A stretch of 64,000 nucleotides of DNA from Bacillota bacterium (GTDB lineage: Bacteria > Bacillota > Sulfobacillia > Symbiobacteriales > ZC4RG38), in assembly GCA_021890795.1 (NCBI GenBank), contig JAKKUO010000004.1, positions 53,063 to 117,062 of the forward strand. Reading direction: 5' to 3'. Under the pieces are notes generated by a model that was not told where the DNA came from, did not search any database, and saw only the letters and a list, made by a program, of their open reading frames with translations. Numbering within the stretch: the stretch's first letter is position 1; every line of letters starts with the position of its first letter. Below, in pieces: positions 36,662 to 45,125 of the stretch. Made by a program: the position numbers and the translations under genes.

Positions 36662-37345
36662 CTACGCCCCGGGAGGCTCTGGGGGCAGGCAGAGCCCGAT
36701 CAGGTCCTCCGGCCGCTCCAGCCAGAAGTCAGGGGCGCAGGCCTCCAGCTCCGCCCGGGGCACCAGGCTCCAGGCCACCGCTGCGGTCCGCACCCCGGCC
36801 GCCCGGCCGGCCAGGAGGTCGCTCACGCTGTCCCCCACCATCAGCACCCGGTCCCCCGGGGGCACTCCCAGCCGGTCCAGGGTGACCAGCACCGGCTCCG
36901 GGTCTGGCTTGTGCCGGGTCGCATCCTCCCAGGTCACCACCGCCTGGAAATACCCCTCGAGGCCAAAGAGCCGTAGCCCCCGGTAGGCGGTCTCCCGGCG
37001 CTTGGAGGTGGTGACCGCCAGGGGCACCCCGGCCGCCCGGAGCCGGTCGAGGGCCGCCCGGACCCCCGGAATCGGCCGGACCAGCCGGTCGTGGTGGGCC
37101 AGGTTGAAGGCCCGGTAGGCCGCGATGAGCTCCGGGACCCGCTCCGGCGGGGCGAACCGGGCCAGGATGGTAGACAGGGGCTCGCCAAAGTGCCGCACCA
37201 CCTGAGCCCTGGGCACCTGAAGCCCTAGATGCTCCCGGAAGACGTGGTCGAAGGAGACCAGGATCAGCTCGTTGGTATCGATCAGGGTGCCGTCCAGGTC
37301 AAAGAGGACGGCTGCCCAGGGGGACCGTGGCAATTCGCCGTTCAT
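36662..37345 (-). CDS. ppaX: HAD-family pyrophosphatase PpaX
   Basis: 227-aa haloacid dehalogenase-type phosphatase. Motif I is VLFDLDGTLIDTNELIL, motif II VTTSKR, motif III KPDPEPVL and motif IV VMVGDS; the stretch AAVAWSLVPRAELEACAPDFWLE matches what I know of Bacillus PpaX closely. PpaX hydrolyses pyrophosphate produced by HPr kinase/phosphorylase. The ATG at 37345 has AGGGA about ten bases upstream. A general phosphoglycolate phosphatase is the alternative. Confidence 0.82.
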   Translation of the reverse strand: MNGELPRSPWAAVLFDLDGTLIDTNELILVSFDHVFREHLGLQVPRAQVVRHFGEPLSTILARFAPPERVPELIAAYRAFNLAHHDRLVRPIPGVRAALDRLRAAGVPLAVTTSKRRETAYRGLRLFGLEGYFQAVVTWEDATRHKPDPEPVLVTLDRLGVPPGDRVLMVGDSVSDLLAGRAAGVRTAAVAWSLVPRAELEACAPDFWLERPEDLIGLCLPPEPPGA

Positions 37346-37540
37346 CTCCTCGCTGTCCCTTCCCTTTCGCTGCTCCGTGGGGCGGCGGCCGGGAGCACGA
37401 TCCCGGGCCCTGGTGCCACCCCGCCGCTCCAGAAGTCTACGCCGCCGGGGGACCGGTCCCCTCCTGCCGGTCCGGGGCTCCCCTGGCCAGGGCGGGGCCC
37501 CTGGCCACATCCCCGGGCCGCCGGCAAGACCGGCGGGACC

Positions 37541-37580
37541 AGGGGTAACAAGAAACAGGACGGGCTCGGAACCCGTCCTG
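37541..37580 (-). terminator. Terminator after the polyferredoxin gene
   Basis: A 9-bp stem (37572-37580 with 37556-37564) and TTTCTTGTTA tail. It separates the ferredoxin transcript from ppaX. Confidence 0.85.
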
Positions 37581-37654
37581 TGGGTGGGGTCTTGGGGTGG
37601 GTACCCCTTGGGGGCGTGCTCCGGGCGTCCCGTGGGGAGCGCGCCCCTTTGGGC

Positions 37655-38101
37655 TCAGGCACGGCCCTCGGCCACCGCTGTCGGGTGCGGCTCGGCGGAG
37701 GTCACCAGGATCGCGCCCTTGGCGCAGACCTCCTCGCACTCCCGGCAGCCGACGCAGGCGTTGGGCCTCACCAGAACGGCGATGCCCTGGAAGGGGCCGT
37801 CGCCGACGATCTCCAGGCAGTCGAAGGGGCAGATGTCCACGCAGAACTCGCAGCCGCTGCACAGGACCGGATCGATGACGGGCTTGGGCCAATCCTGGCG
37901 CTTGGGAATCCGGGGCTTATAGACCCCGAACTCGTCGGCAATCGCCATCACCGGGCAGACCCGCACGCAGGCATCGCAGTCGATGCACAGCTTGGGATCG
38001 ATGACGTGCAGCTGCTTCCGCTCGCCGCTGATGGCCTCCGTCGGACAGACAGAGACGCAGGCCGTGCAGCCGATGCACTTGTCGTCGATGTAGTGGGCCA
38101 T
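37655..38101 (-). CDS. Four-cluster (4x 4Fe-4S) ferredoxin-type protein
   Basis: 148-aa soluble iron-sulfur protein with four CxxCxxCxxxCP-type motifs (CIGCTACVSVCP, CIDCDACVRVCP, CSGCEFCVDICP, CVGCRECEEVC), so four 4Fe-4S clusters. Expected to carry electrons, probably for the oxidoreductase encoded two genes downstream, although a terminator separates them. The ATG at 38101 has GAGGAGGGA upstream and a good promoter precedes it. Confidence 0.9.
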   Translation of the reverse strand: MAHYIDDKCIGCTACVSVCPTEAISGERKQLHVIDPKLCIDCDACVRVCPVMAIADEFGVYKPRIPKRQDWPKPVIDPVLCSGCEFCVDICPFDCLEIVGDGPFQGIAVLVRPNACVGCRECEEVCAKGAILVTSAEPHPTAVAEGRA

Positions 38102-38161
38102 GGTTTATCCCTCCTCGGGACGACCCGGAGCGGCCCCCGTACCGGTGGCCGCATGTCATTA

Positions 38162-38190
38162 ATTGTACAACTAAATCGAACCGGGGTCAA
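38162..38190 (-). promoter_or_regulatory. Promoter of the polyferredoxin gene
   Basis: TTGACC (38190-38185), 17 bp, TACAAT (38167-38162). Confidence 0.8.
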
Positions 38191-38200
38191 CGGGCCGCGG

Positions 38201-38857
38201 TCAGCGGGCACCCGGCAACCCCTTTCCGGCCGCTGCCTGCCGGTCCGCGGCCTGCCGGAGCCGCCGGGTGATCCGGACCCGCTCCTGGGCATCCAGGCGC
38301 TCCGGGCTCCCCAGTTGCCGGAGCCGGTCCCCGAGGTGCTCCGGGTTCAGGACCAGCACCCCGCCCTGCTCTTCTTCCCCGGGCTCAACCAGCCGCCGGG
38401 TGAGCACCACCACCGGCAGGGGCGGCGGGACCGTGACTCCGGCCGCCCGGCCGGTGGCCACCACCCACTCCGCCGCGGCCCGGGCCCGATCCCGGGCCGC
38501 GGCCAGTCGCTTCGGCACCCGGCGCCGCCAGGTGGACTGGGGCATGGGATCCAGGACCACCGCGGCCAGGCCCCCGGGCCCTACCACCAGGTACTCCGGC
38601 GCGGCCGCGGGTCCCCGGCCCTCGGCCCAGTCGGTGATGATGAAATCCGGCTCCAGGGCCTTGAGGGCCGCCTCCACCCGCCGGCGCCCCCGGTCCGTCT
38701 GCTGGCGGCTCACCGCCAGGCTCCCGACCACTCCCATCAGCAGGAGGCCGATCATCCCGGCCATCTTCAGCAGGGGAATCTGGTACCGGGCCACTGCCTG
38801 GAAGAGCCCACCCACTGCCAGCGCGAGGATGGCCATCACGATCCAGTACCGGGTCAC
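38201..38857 (-). CDS. Membrane protein with NERD-like domain
   Basis: 218 aa. Two N-terminal membrane spans (about 5-24 and 30-50) precede a soluble part in which EPDFIITDWAEGRGPAAAPEYLVVGPGGLAAVVLDP resembles the start of NERD (nuclease-related) domains, although the catalytic lysine pattern is not clear. The GTG at 38857 has GGGGGAG upstream. Function not known; it lies downstream of the cytochrome c gene, after a hairpin. Confidence 0.65.
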   Translation of the reverse strand: MTRYWIVMAILALAVGGLFQAVARYQIPLLKMAGMIGLLLMGVVGSLAVSRQQTDRGRRRVEAALKALEPDFIITDWAEGRGPAAAPEYLVVGPGGLAAVVLDPMPQSTWRRRVPKRLAAARDRARAAAEWVVATGRAAGVTVPPPLPVVVLTRRLVEPGEEEQGGVLVLNPEHLGDRLRQLGSPERLDAQERVRITRRLRQAADRQAAAGKGLPGAR

Positions 38858-38960
38858 CGCCGCACTCCCCCGACCGTTGCTTTGACGCCCCCGGGCCCTG
38901 GCCCCCTGCCAGCTGCCCGACCCGGTCCCCCGGGCCGCCCGGTTCTCCCGGTCATACGGG

Positions 38961-38999
38961 GGCCGGAGCCCGGGGCGAGACGCCCCGGCGGCTCCGGCC
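38961..38999 (-). terminator. Strong hairpin after the diheme cytochrome c gene
   Basis: A long GC-rich stem-loop (10-bp outer arms plus a 6-bp inner stem) starts right after the stop. There is no U-tract, so it may stabilise the mRNA end rather than terminate by itself. Confidence 0.4.
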
Positions 39000-39007
39000 G
39001 CCCGCGG

Positions 39008-39973
39008 TTACTTTTTGCCCAGGCCCATCAGGTACCGGACCAGGAGGTCCATCTCCTCCGGGCTCAGCTTGTCGCCGAAGGAGGGCATGAACCCGGAGGG
39101 CTCAGCCACGATCTTCTTCCCCTCGCTCAGGTCGGGCTCGGGACCGGCGTTCACCCGGCTGGAAGCCCAGTAGACCGGCATCCGCTGGTCGCCGGGCACG
39201 GACTTGGGATCCGAGATCCAGCGGCGCAGCCACTCCTCGTCCACGCCCCAGGTCCCGACGTACGTCAGGTCCGGACCGATGGCCCCGCCGTAGTTGCCGA
39301 TGGTGTGGCAGGCCAGGCAGGAGGGGTTGATCTTGTCCCGGATCAGCAGCTTGGCCTGCCGGTTCTCCTCCGGGGTGAGGCCCGCCGCGTCGGGCATCTC
39401 CTCGATAGGAGTCGCCTTGATGCCGCCCTGCTCCGCCGGCGGGTTGGTGGGAGGCGCCGGGAAGTCCGTGCTGCCGATCGCGTCCCAGAAGGTGAGGGAG
39501 TTGGGGTTCTCCGGGTCCACCTTCTGGTTCCCCATCATGATGAAGTAGGCCAGGGCCTGGACCTGGTACTCGTCCAAGGGACCGCCGGCCTCCCGGCCCC
39601 AGGCGGGCATGGCGGTGTAAGAGATGTAGTGGTTGTCGTCGACCTTCTCCCACCGGGGGGTGGAGGTGCCCGGACGGCCGTTGGTAATGGTGCTCACCAG
39701 CATCCGCAGGGTCTCGGCCTTCAGCGGGTCACGGGGATCCCCCTGAAGGTCGGGCCGGTTGAGGGGCAGCCCCACCACGCCCTCCCCCCGGGGGCCGTGG
39801 CAGGTCATGCAGTACTGGGCATACAGCTTGGCGCCTACCGCCGCGTACTGGTAATTCTGCCGCTCCGCCGCGGCGGCCATCCGGAACAGCTCCCGGCCGC
39901 CGTTGAAGAGAAGCAGCACAACGAGCAGCGAGGAAAGGATACCGATCACCAGGTATTTCCGAGGATTGCGCAC
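39008..39973 (-). CDS. Membrane-anchored diheme cytochrome c of the bc complex
   Basis: 321 aa with one N-terminal anchor (8-24) and two heme c sites, CMTCH (about 55-59) and CLACH (about 221-225), each in a cytochrome c domain on the outer face. As the last gene of the cytochrome b/Rieske operon it should replace cytochrome c1 or f as the electron exit of the quinol oxidising complex. GTG start at 39973 with AAAGGAG about ten bases upstream. Diheme partners of this sort are known from some Firmicutes and Actinobacteria. Confidence 0.88.
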   Translation of the reverse strand: MRNPRKYLVIGILSSLLVVLLLFNGGRELFRMAAAAERQNYQYAAVGAKLYAQYCMTCHGPRGEGVVGLPLNRPDLQGDPRDPLKAETLRMLVSTITNGRPGTSTPRWEKVDDNHYISYTAMPAWGREAGGPLDEYQVQALAYFIMMGNQKVDPENPNSLTFWDAIGSTDFPAPPTNPPAEQGGIKATPIEEMPDAAGLTPEENRQAKLLIRDKINPSCLACHTIGNYGGAIGPDLTYVGTWGVDEEWLRRWISDPKSVPGDQRMPVYWASSRVNAGPEPDLSEGKKIVAEPSGFMPSFGDKLSPEEMDLLVRYLMGLGKK

Positions 39974-40039
39974 GGCCGCGTGCTCCTTTCTCCTCCCCTG
40001 GCCGGGCCGGCACTCGGGGAATCGGGTCAGCCCCTGGGA

Positions 40040-40162
40040 TTAGTAGTCGCCAATCCAGCGCTGCAGGAAGTAGACTGCCGCCAGCGTCCCCATGAAGAGG
40101 AGGAAGACGAACAGCAGCTCCACCGACTCGGAGACGTGGATGCCGAAAACGGGGTTGTGCAC
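40040..40162 (-). CDS. 40-aa single-span membrane peptide in the bc complex operon
   Basis: Reads MHNPVFGIHVSESVELLF and continues as one hydrophobic helix (about 14-33) ending QRWIGDY. The GTG at 40162 has GGGGAGGT eight bases upstream, and the gene fits exactly between the Rieske and cytochrome c genes. Too short for automatic calling. Size and topology resemble the small single-helix subunits of cytochrome b6f complexes; the role is inferred from position. Confidence 0.75.
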   Translation of the reverse strand: MHNPVFGIHVSESVELLFVFLLFMGTLAAVYFLQRWIGDY

Positions 40163-40179
40163 GGCTGCCTACCTCCCCG

Positions 40180-40716
40180 CTAGACCTTGGTCACATGGTG
40201 GGGCTCATGCCGCTGCCGCTCGATGATCTTGCCGGTGTCGACGATGATGGTGCCGTCCGGCCGGATCTCCGCGATCTCCATGTAGTCCAGGGGGCGGGGA
40301 GCCGGGCCGCCGACGTTCTGGCCGGTCCGGTCGTAAATGGAACCGTGGCACGGGCAGTGGAAGAGCCCCTCAGCTTCGTTCCAGGGTACGGTGCACCCCA
40401 GGTGGACGCACTTCCAGTACAGGGCAATGATCCCGTCCTCCAGCCGGGAGAGGTAGAACTTCCCTTCCCGGACCATCACCGGCGGGTCCCCGGGCTTGAT
40501 CTCGTGGAGCTTCTTGGGCACGGCCACCTTGCCGCCGAAACCGGAGACCTTGGCCGGCCAGAACATCACCCCTGCCCCCACCAGGGCCTGGGCCGCAAAG
40601 AGGCCGATGGTGCCGTACATGGTGCCCCGCATGAACTGCCGGCGGGTGATGCCGCTATCGGCCCGGGCCGGCGGCGGGGCGCCGGGAGCGCCGGTCTTGT
40701 TGCCGTGTTCGGTCAT
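40180..40716 (-). CDS. Rieske 2Fe-2S protein of the bc complex
   Basis: 178 aa. A twin-arginine-like N-terminus (RRQFMRG, about 25-31) precedes one membrane anchor (36-55); the Rieske cluster ligands are CVHLGC and CPCHGS. Accepts one electron from quinol and passes it to cytochrome c. The ATG at 40716 has GAGGTGAG upstream. Third gene of the operon. Confidence 0.95.
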   Translation of the reverse strand: MTEHGNKTGAPGAPPPARADSGITRRQFMRGTMYGTIGLFAAQALVGAGVMFWPAKVSGFGGKVAVPKKLHEIKPGDPPVMVREGKFYLSRLEDGIIALYWKCVHLGCTVPWNEAEGLFHCPCHGSIYDRTGQNVGGPAPRPLDYMEIAEIRPDGTIIVDTGKIIERQRHEPHHVTKV

Positions 40717-40760
40717 CGCAGGCTCACCTCGTCTTCACTATCCCGCCCAGGTCAGGGGTC

Positions 40761-41543
40761 TTAGTGGGAGGCCGTCACTTCCCATGGCCACATGAGCTCC
40801 ATGGAGTGGCCGCGGAACGCGGTGCCGACAATCGTCAGCAGGATGAAGGAGGCGAAGTAGAAGGTAAAGAGGGCGATCAGGATCTCCCGGGTGTTGGCCT
40901 TCCAGCGGCGCTTGACGATCACCGCCAGCACCCACGGGATGGTCACCATCAGCACCGAGGGCAGCAGGATCTTGCCCACCCAGCTCCAGCCGGGCCAGCC
41001 GGGCTGGGACATGAAGGGGAAGGTCTTATCCAGGAAGTAGGTTACGTGGCGCTCGATGCCCTTGAGGACGGTGTCGGAGCCCGCAGGGGTGGAGACCCAG
41101 AACTCGTCGATCAGGATCAGGACGATCTCCCAGATCCAGGTGTAGACCGCGGAGAAGATGGTGATGGGCAGCCCCTTCTTGGTGCTGAACCAGATGCCCG
41201 TACCCCGGGGATCCCGGTCGATATACGGGATCATGGCCAGCAGGACCAGAGCCGCGGTGGGGACGATCACCCCGGCGAGGGCGGGGTGCATGTGCAGCAG
41301 CAGCTCCTGCAGCCCCAAGAAGTACCACGGCGCCTTGGCCGGGTTCGGGGTCTTCTCGGGGTTGGCCAGCTCCAGCAAGGGGGCGTTGACGAAGGTCGCC
41401 ATCAGCGACAGGGCAAGGATCATGGCGATGGCCATGATCGCCTCGATGCTCACCAGGTAGGGCCAGGTGTATACCAGCTCTTCTTTCTGGTTTACCCGCA
41501 CCTTGGGCCCTGTCTGCTGGTACTTCTCGGTGGCTTCCGCCAT
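40761..41543 (-). CDS. Cytochrome b C-terminal subunit (subunit IV-like)
   Basis: 260-aa membrane protein with about five spans. It carries the quinol-site region NPAKAPWYFLGLQELLLHMHPALAG, where PWYF replaces the PEWY of mitochondrial cytochrome b. Corresponds to b6f subunit IV plus extra C-terminal helices. The ATG at 41543 has GGGAGGGGAA upstream. Second gene of the operon after cytochrome b. Confidence 0.92.
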   Translation of the reverse strand: MAEATEKYQQTGPKVRVNQKEELVYTWPYLVSIEAIMAIAMILALSLMATFVNAPLLELANPEKTPNPAKAPWYFLGLQELLLHMHPALAGVIVPTAALVLLAMIPYIDRDPRGTGIWFSTKKGLPITIFSAVYTWIWEIVLILIDEFWVSTPAGSDTVLKGIERHVTYFLDKTFPFMSQPGWPGWSWVGKILLPSVLMVTIPWVLAVIVKRRWKANTREILIALFTFYFASFILLTIVGTAFRGHSMELMWPWEVTASH

Positions 41544-41591
41544 GGGTTCCCCTCCCAGGTCAGGGAATGCGGGTGGAGGTGGCAGGGCCGT

Positions 41592-42353
41592 TCAGCCCTC
41601 GGCCGGGGCCTGGGCCTCGGCCTCGTCTTCCTCGTAAGGGATGGGGGTGGAGATGCCGCCGTCCTTCCGCACCCGCCAGAAGTGCATGGCCATCAGGGCG
41701 ATGCAGGCCAGGGGCAGCAGCAGTACGTGCAGGGTGTACCAGCGCACCAGGGTGGCCTGACCGATGGTGTGACCGCCCAGCAGGGCCATCCGGGCCTCCC
41801 GGCCGATCACCGGCGTGGAACCGGCCATCTCCGAGCCCACCGCGATCGCCCAGTAGGCGAGCTGGTCCCAGGGCAGGAGGTAGCCGGTGAAGGAGAGCAG
41901 GACGGTCACCGTAAAGAGAATGACGCCCAGCACCCAGTTAAAGTCCCGGGGCGGCTTGTAGGCGCCGGTGTAGAAGACCCGCACCATGTGGAGCCACACC
42001 GCCAGCACCATGCCGTGGGCCGCCCACCGGTGCAGGTTCCGGGTGAACTGGCCGAAGATCACGTCCGTCTCCAGGGCCTTCATCGCGAAGTACGCGTCGG
42101 GCACCGCCGGGACGTAGTAGAACATCAGCCAGACGCCGGTGACGGTCAGAATCAGGAACATCAGAAGCGAGAGACCGCCCAGCCCCCATGTATAGCTGAC
42201 CCGGACCGCCCGCCGGGGCACCTTGACCGGGTGCAGGTGGAGGACAAGGCTGTTGAGGATGACGAGTACCTGGTTCCGGGGCGTATCCGGGTACTCGTTG
42301 CGGTAAATGGACTTGTACAGGGTCGTGTTCTTGAATTTGGCCCAAAGGCCCAC
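41592..42353 (-). CDS. Cytochrome b6-like subunit of the bc complex
   Basis: 253 aa with four membrane spans and two pairs of heme-ligating histidines (LHRWAAHGM...WLHMVRVF and the GGHTIG...LHVLLLP helix). The split b6/subunit IV arrangement is typical of Firmicutes bc complexes. GTG start at 42353 with GGGAGGTG upstream. First gene of a five-gene operon with Rieske, the 40-aa peptide and diheme cytochrome c. Confidence 0.95.
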   Translation of the reverse strand: MGLWAKFKNTTLYKSIYRNEYPDTPRNQVLVILNSLVLHLHPVKVPRRAVRVSYTWGLGGLSLLMFLILTVTGVWLMFYYVPAVPDAYFAMKALETDVIFGQFTRNLHRWAAHGMVLAVWLHMVRVFYTGAYKPPRDFNWVLGVILFTVTVLLSFTGYLLPWDQLAYWAIAVGSEMAGSTPVIGREARMALLGGHTIGQATLVRWYTLHVLLLPLACIALMAMHFWRVRKDGGISTPIPYEEDEAEAQAPAEG

Positions 42354-42459
42354 CGTGTCAGCACCTCCCAGAAGTCAGCCCCAACCGCGGCCCGCCGGAC
42401 CGTTCCAGCGGCTCTCCCGATCCCCGACCACACCTGCCGTACCCAATATCACGGGTTCC

Positions 42460-42488
42460 ATTATACCTGTGACGAATGGGACAATCAA
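42460..42488 (-). promoter_or_regulatory. Promoter of the cytochrome bc operon
   Basis: TTGATT (42488-42483), 17 bp, perfect TATAAT (42465-42460), about 100 bases upstream of cytochrome b. Confidence 0.8.
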
Positions 42489-42489
42489 T

Positions 42490-42538
42490 TAGAATAGAAC
42501 ACGGCTCCGCCCGGGCCATAGGGCCAGGGCGGCCCGTG
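42490..42538 (-). terminator. Terminator of the cbb3 oxidase/ccoG operon
   Basis: A GC-rich stem with a small bulge (about 42525-42538 with 42500-42512) followed by TTCTATTCTAATTG, a short distance after ccoG and just ahead of the bc promoter. Confidence 0.6.
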
Positions 42539-42550
42539 CGCCATTCTTTA

Positions 42551-43822
42551 TTATTTCTCGTGGGAATGGAAGATTCCTTGCTCCGTTTCCGGAAGGCCAG
42601 GGTGGTAGGTGTAGGGCACCGACTGCCGCACCCCGGTCTCTTCCCCCACCACGGTGACGGTGAAGGGATAGGCCCGGCCGGGGCGAAGCCCGGAGGCATC
42701 CGGCGGCAGGATCCGCAGCAGCACCCGGCCCTGCTCCCCGGGGCCCAGGGTGAGCCGGTCGGCCTCCAGCACCGCCCAGCCCGGGGGCAGCCCCTCCTGG
42801 TAGATCCGGAAGGTCTCCGGCTCCTCCCCCAGGTTGACCACCTGGATGGCCAGGGCGCTGCCCCCGGCCCCCTGCTGGTAGTCCTTCCACAGGCCCACGT
42901 GGATCCGGGGCCGGCCGGCCACCCCCACCGCCGCCACCAGCATCAGGGCCAGCCCGGCTCCCAGAGGGATGAGGAGCCGGAGCAGCATCCCCCGGAGGTT
43001 CCGCCCCAGGGCGCCGGCAAAGCCCACCGGGCGGTGCTCCGGGCCGATGACAAAGTTCAGCACCCTGGGCACCTTCCGGGCGCCGGAGACCAGCTCGCAG
43101 GCCGAGAGGCAGTCCCCGCAGACCACACAGTGCTTCTGCTCCAGGGTCCGGGGGTCGACCCCCATGTGGCAGGTCTCCGCGCACAGGCCACAGGTGGCGC
43201 AGATGTCCCGGCCGGTCTGGAAGAGCCGCAGATGCAAGGTGGCCGGGGTGGTGAGGATTGACTGCAGGTGGCCGTAGGGACAGGCCATCCGGCAGATGCC
43301 GGTGCGCCACCAGGCCATGGCAAAGGTGAAAAAGCCCCCGATGGCCAGGATCGCCAGCCAGAGGTGCCAGGCCACCGGCGGGGTGGTGAGCCGGCGCCAC
43401 AGCTCCGCCGGCGCCACGAAGTAACTGACCAGGACGAAGGCGCCGCCGGTCGCGATGGTCCAGGAGAGGGCGACGGTGGCCGGCCGGCCCAGCCGCTGGT
43501 CCCACCGGCGCCCCAGTTCGTTGAAGAGGTTCTGGGGGCAGACCCAGCCGCAGAAGACCCGGCCGAAGAGGACCGAGGCGGCGACGATGAGGTAGATCCC
43601 GGCCATGGCCACCAGCCCGATGTAGAAAAAGTGCCGGGCAAAGAAGCGCTGGCCGAAGAGATAGAAGGAAGCGCTGCCGAGATCGAGGCGGAACCAGTCC
43701 AGAAACGGCGCCAGGACGAGGACCGCCAGGGCCCCCACCTGGACCGCCCGCCGGTAGGGCCGCACCCGGTACCGGACCTTCCGGAGCCGGCTCCCGGGCC
43801 GCCCCGGCACCACAAAGGCCAT
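42551..43822 (-). CDS. ccoG: Cytochrome c oxidase accessory protein CcoG (FixG/RdxA)
   Basis: 423-aa membrane iron-sulfur protein needed for copper delivery to cbb3 oxidases. About five membrane spans are followed by ferredoxin-type motifs (FCGWVCPQNLF, CRMACPYGHLQS, CATCGLCAETCHMG, CVVCGDCLSAC) and a periplasmic immunoglobulin-like C-terminus (from about 300). The ATG at 43822 has GGGGAGGG upstream. Last gene of the cbb3 operon. Confidence 0.92.
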   Translation of the reverse strand: MAFVVPGRPGSRLRKVRYRVRPYRRAVQVGALAVLVLAPFLDWFRLDLGSASFYLFGQRFFARHFFYIGLVAMAGIYLIVAASVLFGRVFCGWVCPQNLFNELGRRWDQRLGRPATVALSWTIATGGAFVLVSYFVAPAELWRRLTTPPVAWHLWLAILAIGGFFTFAMAWWRTGICRMACPYGHLQSILTTPATLHLRLFQTGRDICATCGLCAETCHMGVDPRTLEQKHCVVCGDCLSACELVSGARKVPRVLNFVIGPEHRPVGFAGALGRNLRGMLLRLLIPLGAGLALMLVAAVGVAGRPRIHVGLWKDYQQGAGGSALAIQVVNLGEEPETFRIYQEGLPPGWAVLEADRLTLGPGEQGRVLLRILPPDASGLRPGRAYPFTVTVVGEETGVRQSVPYTYHPGLPETEQGIFHSHEK

Positions 43823-43844
43823 GGCCAGACCCTCCCCTGGACGG

Positions 43845-44000
43845 CTAGAAGCCGAACTCCGGGTGGGTGGGCTGGAGGATGGCAAAGTTGATCACGTAGT
43901 AGAGGAAGAAGGCGGCAATCCCGACATAGACCGCCAGGAGCCACCGGGGGACCCTGGGCTCCCCGGCTTCCGGGTGGGACGGGTGCCGGGAATCGGCCAT
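43845..44000 (-). CDS. 51-aa membrane protein in the cbb3 operon
   Basis: Begins MADSRHPSHPEAGEPRVP, then one membrane span (about 20-40) and the tail QPTHPEFGF. The ATG at 44000 has GGAGG nine bases upstream; another ATG at 44006 is closer to it. Too short for routine gene calling but well placed between the 65-aa gene and ccoG. Probably a small oxidase subunit or assembly factor, analogous in place to CcoQ or CcoS; no clear homology. Confidence 0.7.
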   Translation of the reverse strand: MADSRHPSHPEAGEPRVPRWLLAVYVGIAAFFLYYVINFAILQPTHPEFGF

Positions 44001-44013
44001 CGGCATCGACCTC

Positions 44014-44211
44014 CTAGGGACCCGGGATGGGTTCGTCGTCCTTGACCATCCGGTACTTGACCTCTTCGGAGAAGCTGGCCGCCCCCGAGGTGTGGGCCCA
44101 GTACATCAGGAGCGCCAGGAGAGACCAGATGGCCAAGACGGCTAGGAGCAGGATGCCTGTGGACTGGGCAATCTCTCCGATGGACCGGGCCTGGCTGACC
44201 AGTCCGCCCAC
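44014..44211 (-). CDS. 65-aa membrane protein in the cbb3 operon
   Basis: One membrane span (about 18-38) followed by SFSEEVKYRMVKDDEPIPGP. The GTG at 44211 has AGGGGG eight bases upstream and is preferred to a GTG at 44220 that touches the same G-run. The C-terminal sequence is similar to SFGEAVKYGILHRGDPVDP in the first gene of this operon. Likely an accessory subunit; function unknown. Confidence 0.7.
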   Translation of the reverse strand: MGGLVSQARSIGEIAQSTGILLLAVLAIWSLLALLMYWAHTSGAASFSEEVKYRMVKDDEPIPGP

Positions 44212-44250
44212 TGCCTTCACCCCCTATGGGGCAAGGGTTCTGGATCCGGC

Positions 44251-45099
44251 TCAGGGCCGGATCTGCTGGATGTTCTTGATGTAGGTGGCCAGCGCCCAGC
44301 GCTGCTCCTCCGTCAGGCTCCGCTCCCAGCCGGGCATGCCCTCCTTGGAGCCGACGGTGATGGCCCAGTAAAGGAACTGCTCGCTCCGGACCTGGGCCCG
44401 CTCGTACCAGTCCGCCGACTTGACCCGCTCCGTCAACTGCTTGCCCCGGAGGTCCTGGCCGTGGCAAGCCACGCAGCTCTGGGCGACGATCGGCTCGGCG
44501 ATGGCCACGGCCCGCTGAAGGTCCCCCGCCAGGGGGTTCTGCAGGGACCGGAACTCCTCAGGCAGATCCTCCTCCGTCAGGTCCGCCAGCCGCTCCGGCT
44601 GCTGCAGGGGCTTCACAGACCAGTCCCGGAGGGAGATCAGGTATTCCGCCAGGGCCTCCAACTCCTCCTCGGGCAGGTGGGCGTAGGAGGGCATGATCGA
44701 CCGGGGATCGTAGGCCCGGGGGTTCTTCAGGTGGCCGATGTGCCAGTCCTTGCTGGGCAGCCGGTCGCCGACGAACTTCAGGTCCGGGCCGGTCCGCTCG
44801 GTGCCCAGGAGCACCGGGTTGTCGTTGGCGTAGTCGGAGGGCCGGGAGGGCCGCTTGTTGGGGCCCTGGAAGGCCGCGTCGTTGGGGATGGTCCGCACCT
44901 GCTGGGTGTGGCAGTAGAAGCAGCCCTCCCGCTGGTAGATCTGCTTGCCCTTGAGGGCCAGTTCGCTGTACTGGGGCGTGGCCTCATCCGCGGCGTAGAG
45001 TTCCTCCTGCATGAGGGGCAGGGCCACGGTCACGGCAATGGCAAAACTGAGGAGCAGGAAGGCCCCCAGGGCCACGAGGGCAGCATTCCGGTGCAGCAT
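44251..45099 (-). CDS. ccoO: cbb3 oxidase cytochrome c subunit, CcoO with extra heme domain
   Basis: 282 aa. The first half is CcoO/FixO-like: an N-terminal anchor (8-30), the heme site CFYCHTQQVRT and YANDNPVLLGTERTGPDLKFVGDR...DWHIGHLKNPR. The second half is an added cytochrome c domain with CVACH, resembling a CcoP half. So one protein appears to combine the CcoO and CcoP functions as the electron entry of the oxidase. ATG at 45099 with GGGAGG upstream. Confidence 0.9.
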   Translation of the reverse strand: MLHRNAALVALGAFLLLSFAIAVTVALPLMQEELYAADEATPQYSELALKGKQIYQREGCFYCHTQQVRTIPNDAAFQGPNKRPSRPSDYANDNPVLLGTERTGPDLKFVGDRLPSKDWHIGHLKNPRAYDPRSIMPSYAHLPEEELEALAEYLISLRDWSVKPLQQPERLADLTEEDLPEEFRSLQNPLAGDLQRAVAIAEPIVAQSCVACHGQDLRGKQLTERVKSADWYERAQVRSEQFLYWAITVGSKEGMPGWERSLTEEQRWALATYIKNIQQIRP

Positions 45100-45125
45100 C
45101 CGTCAGGCGTTCCTCCCTTCAGGCC

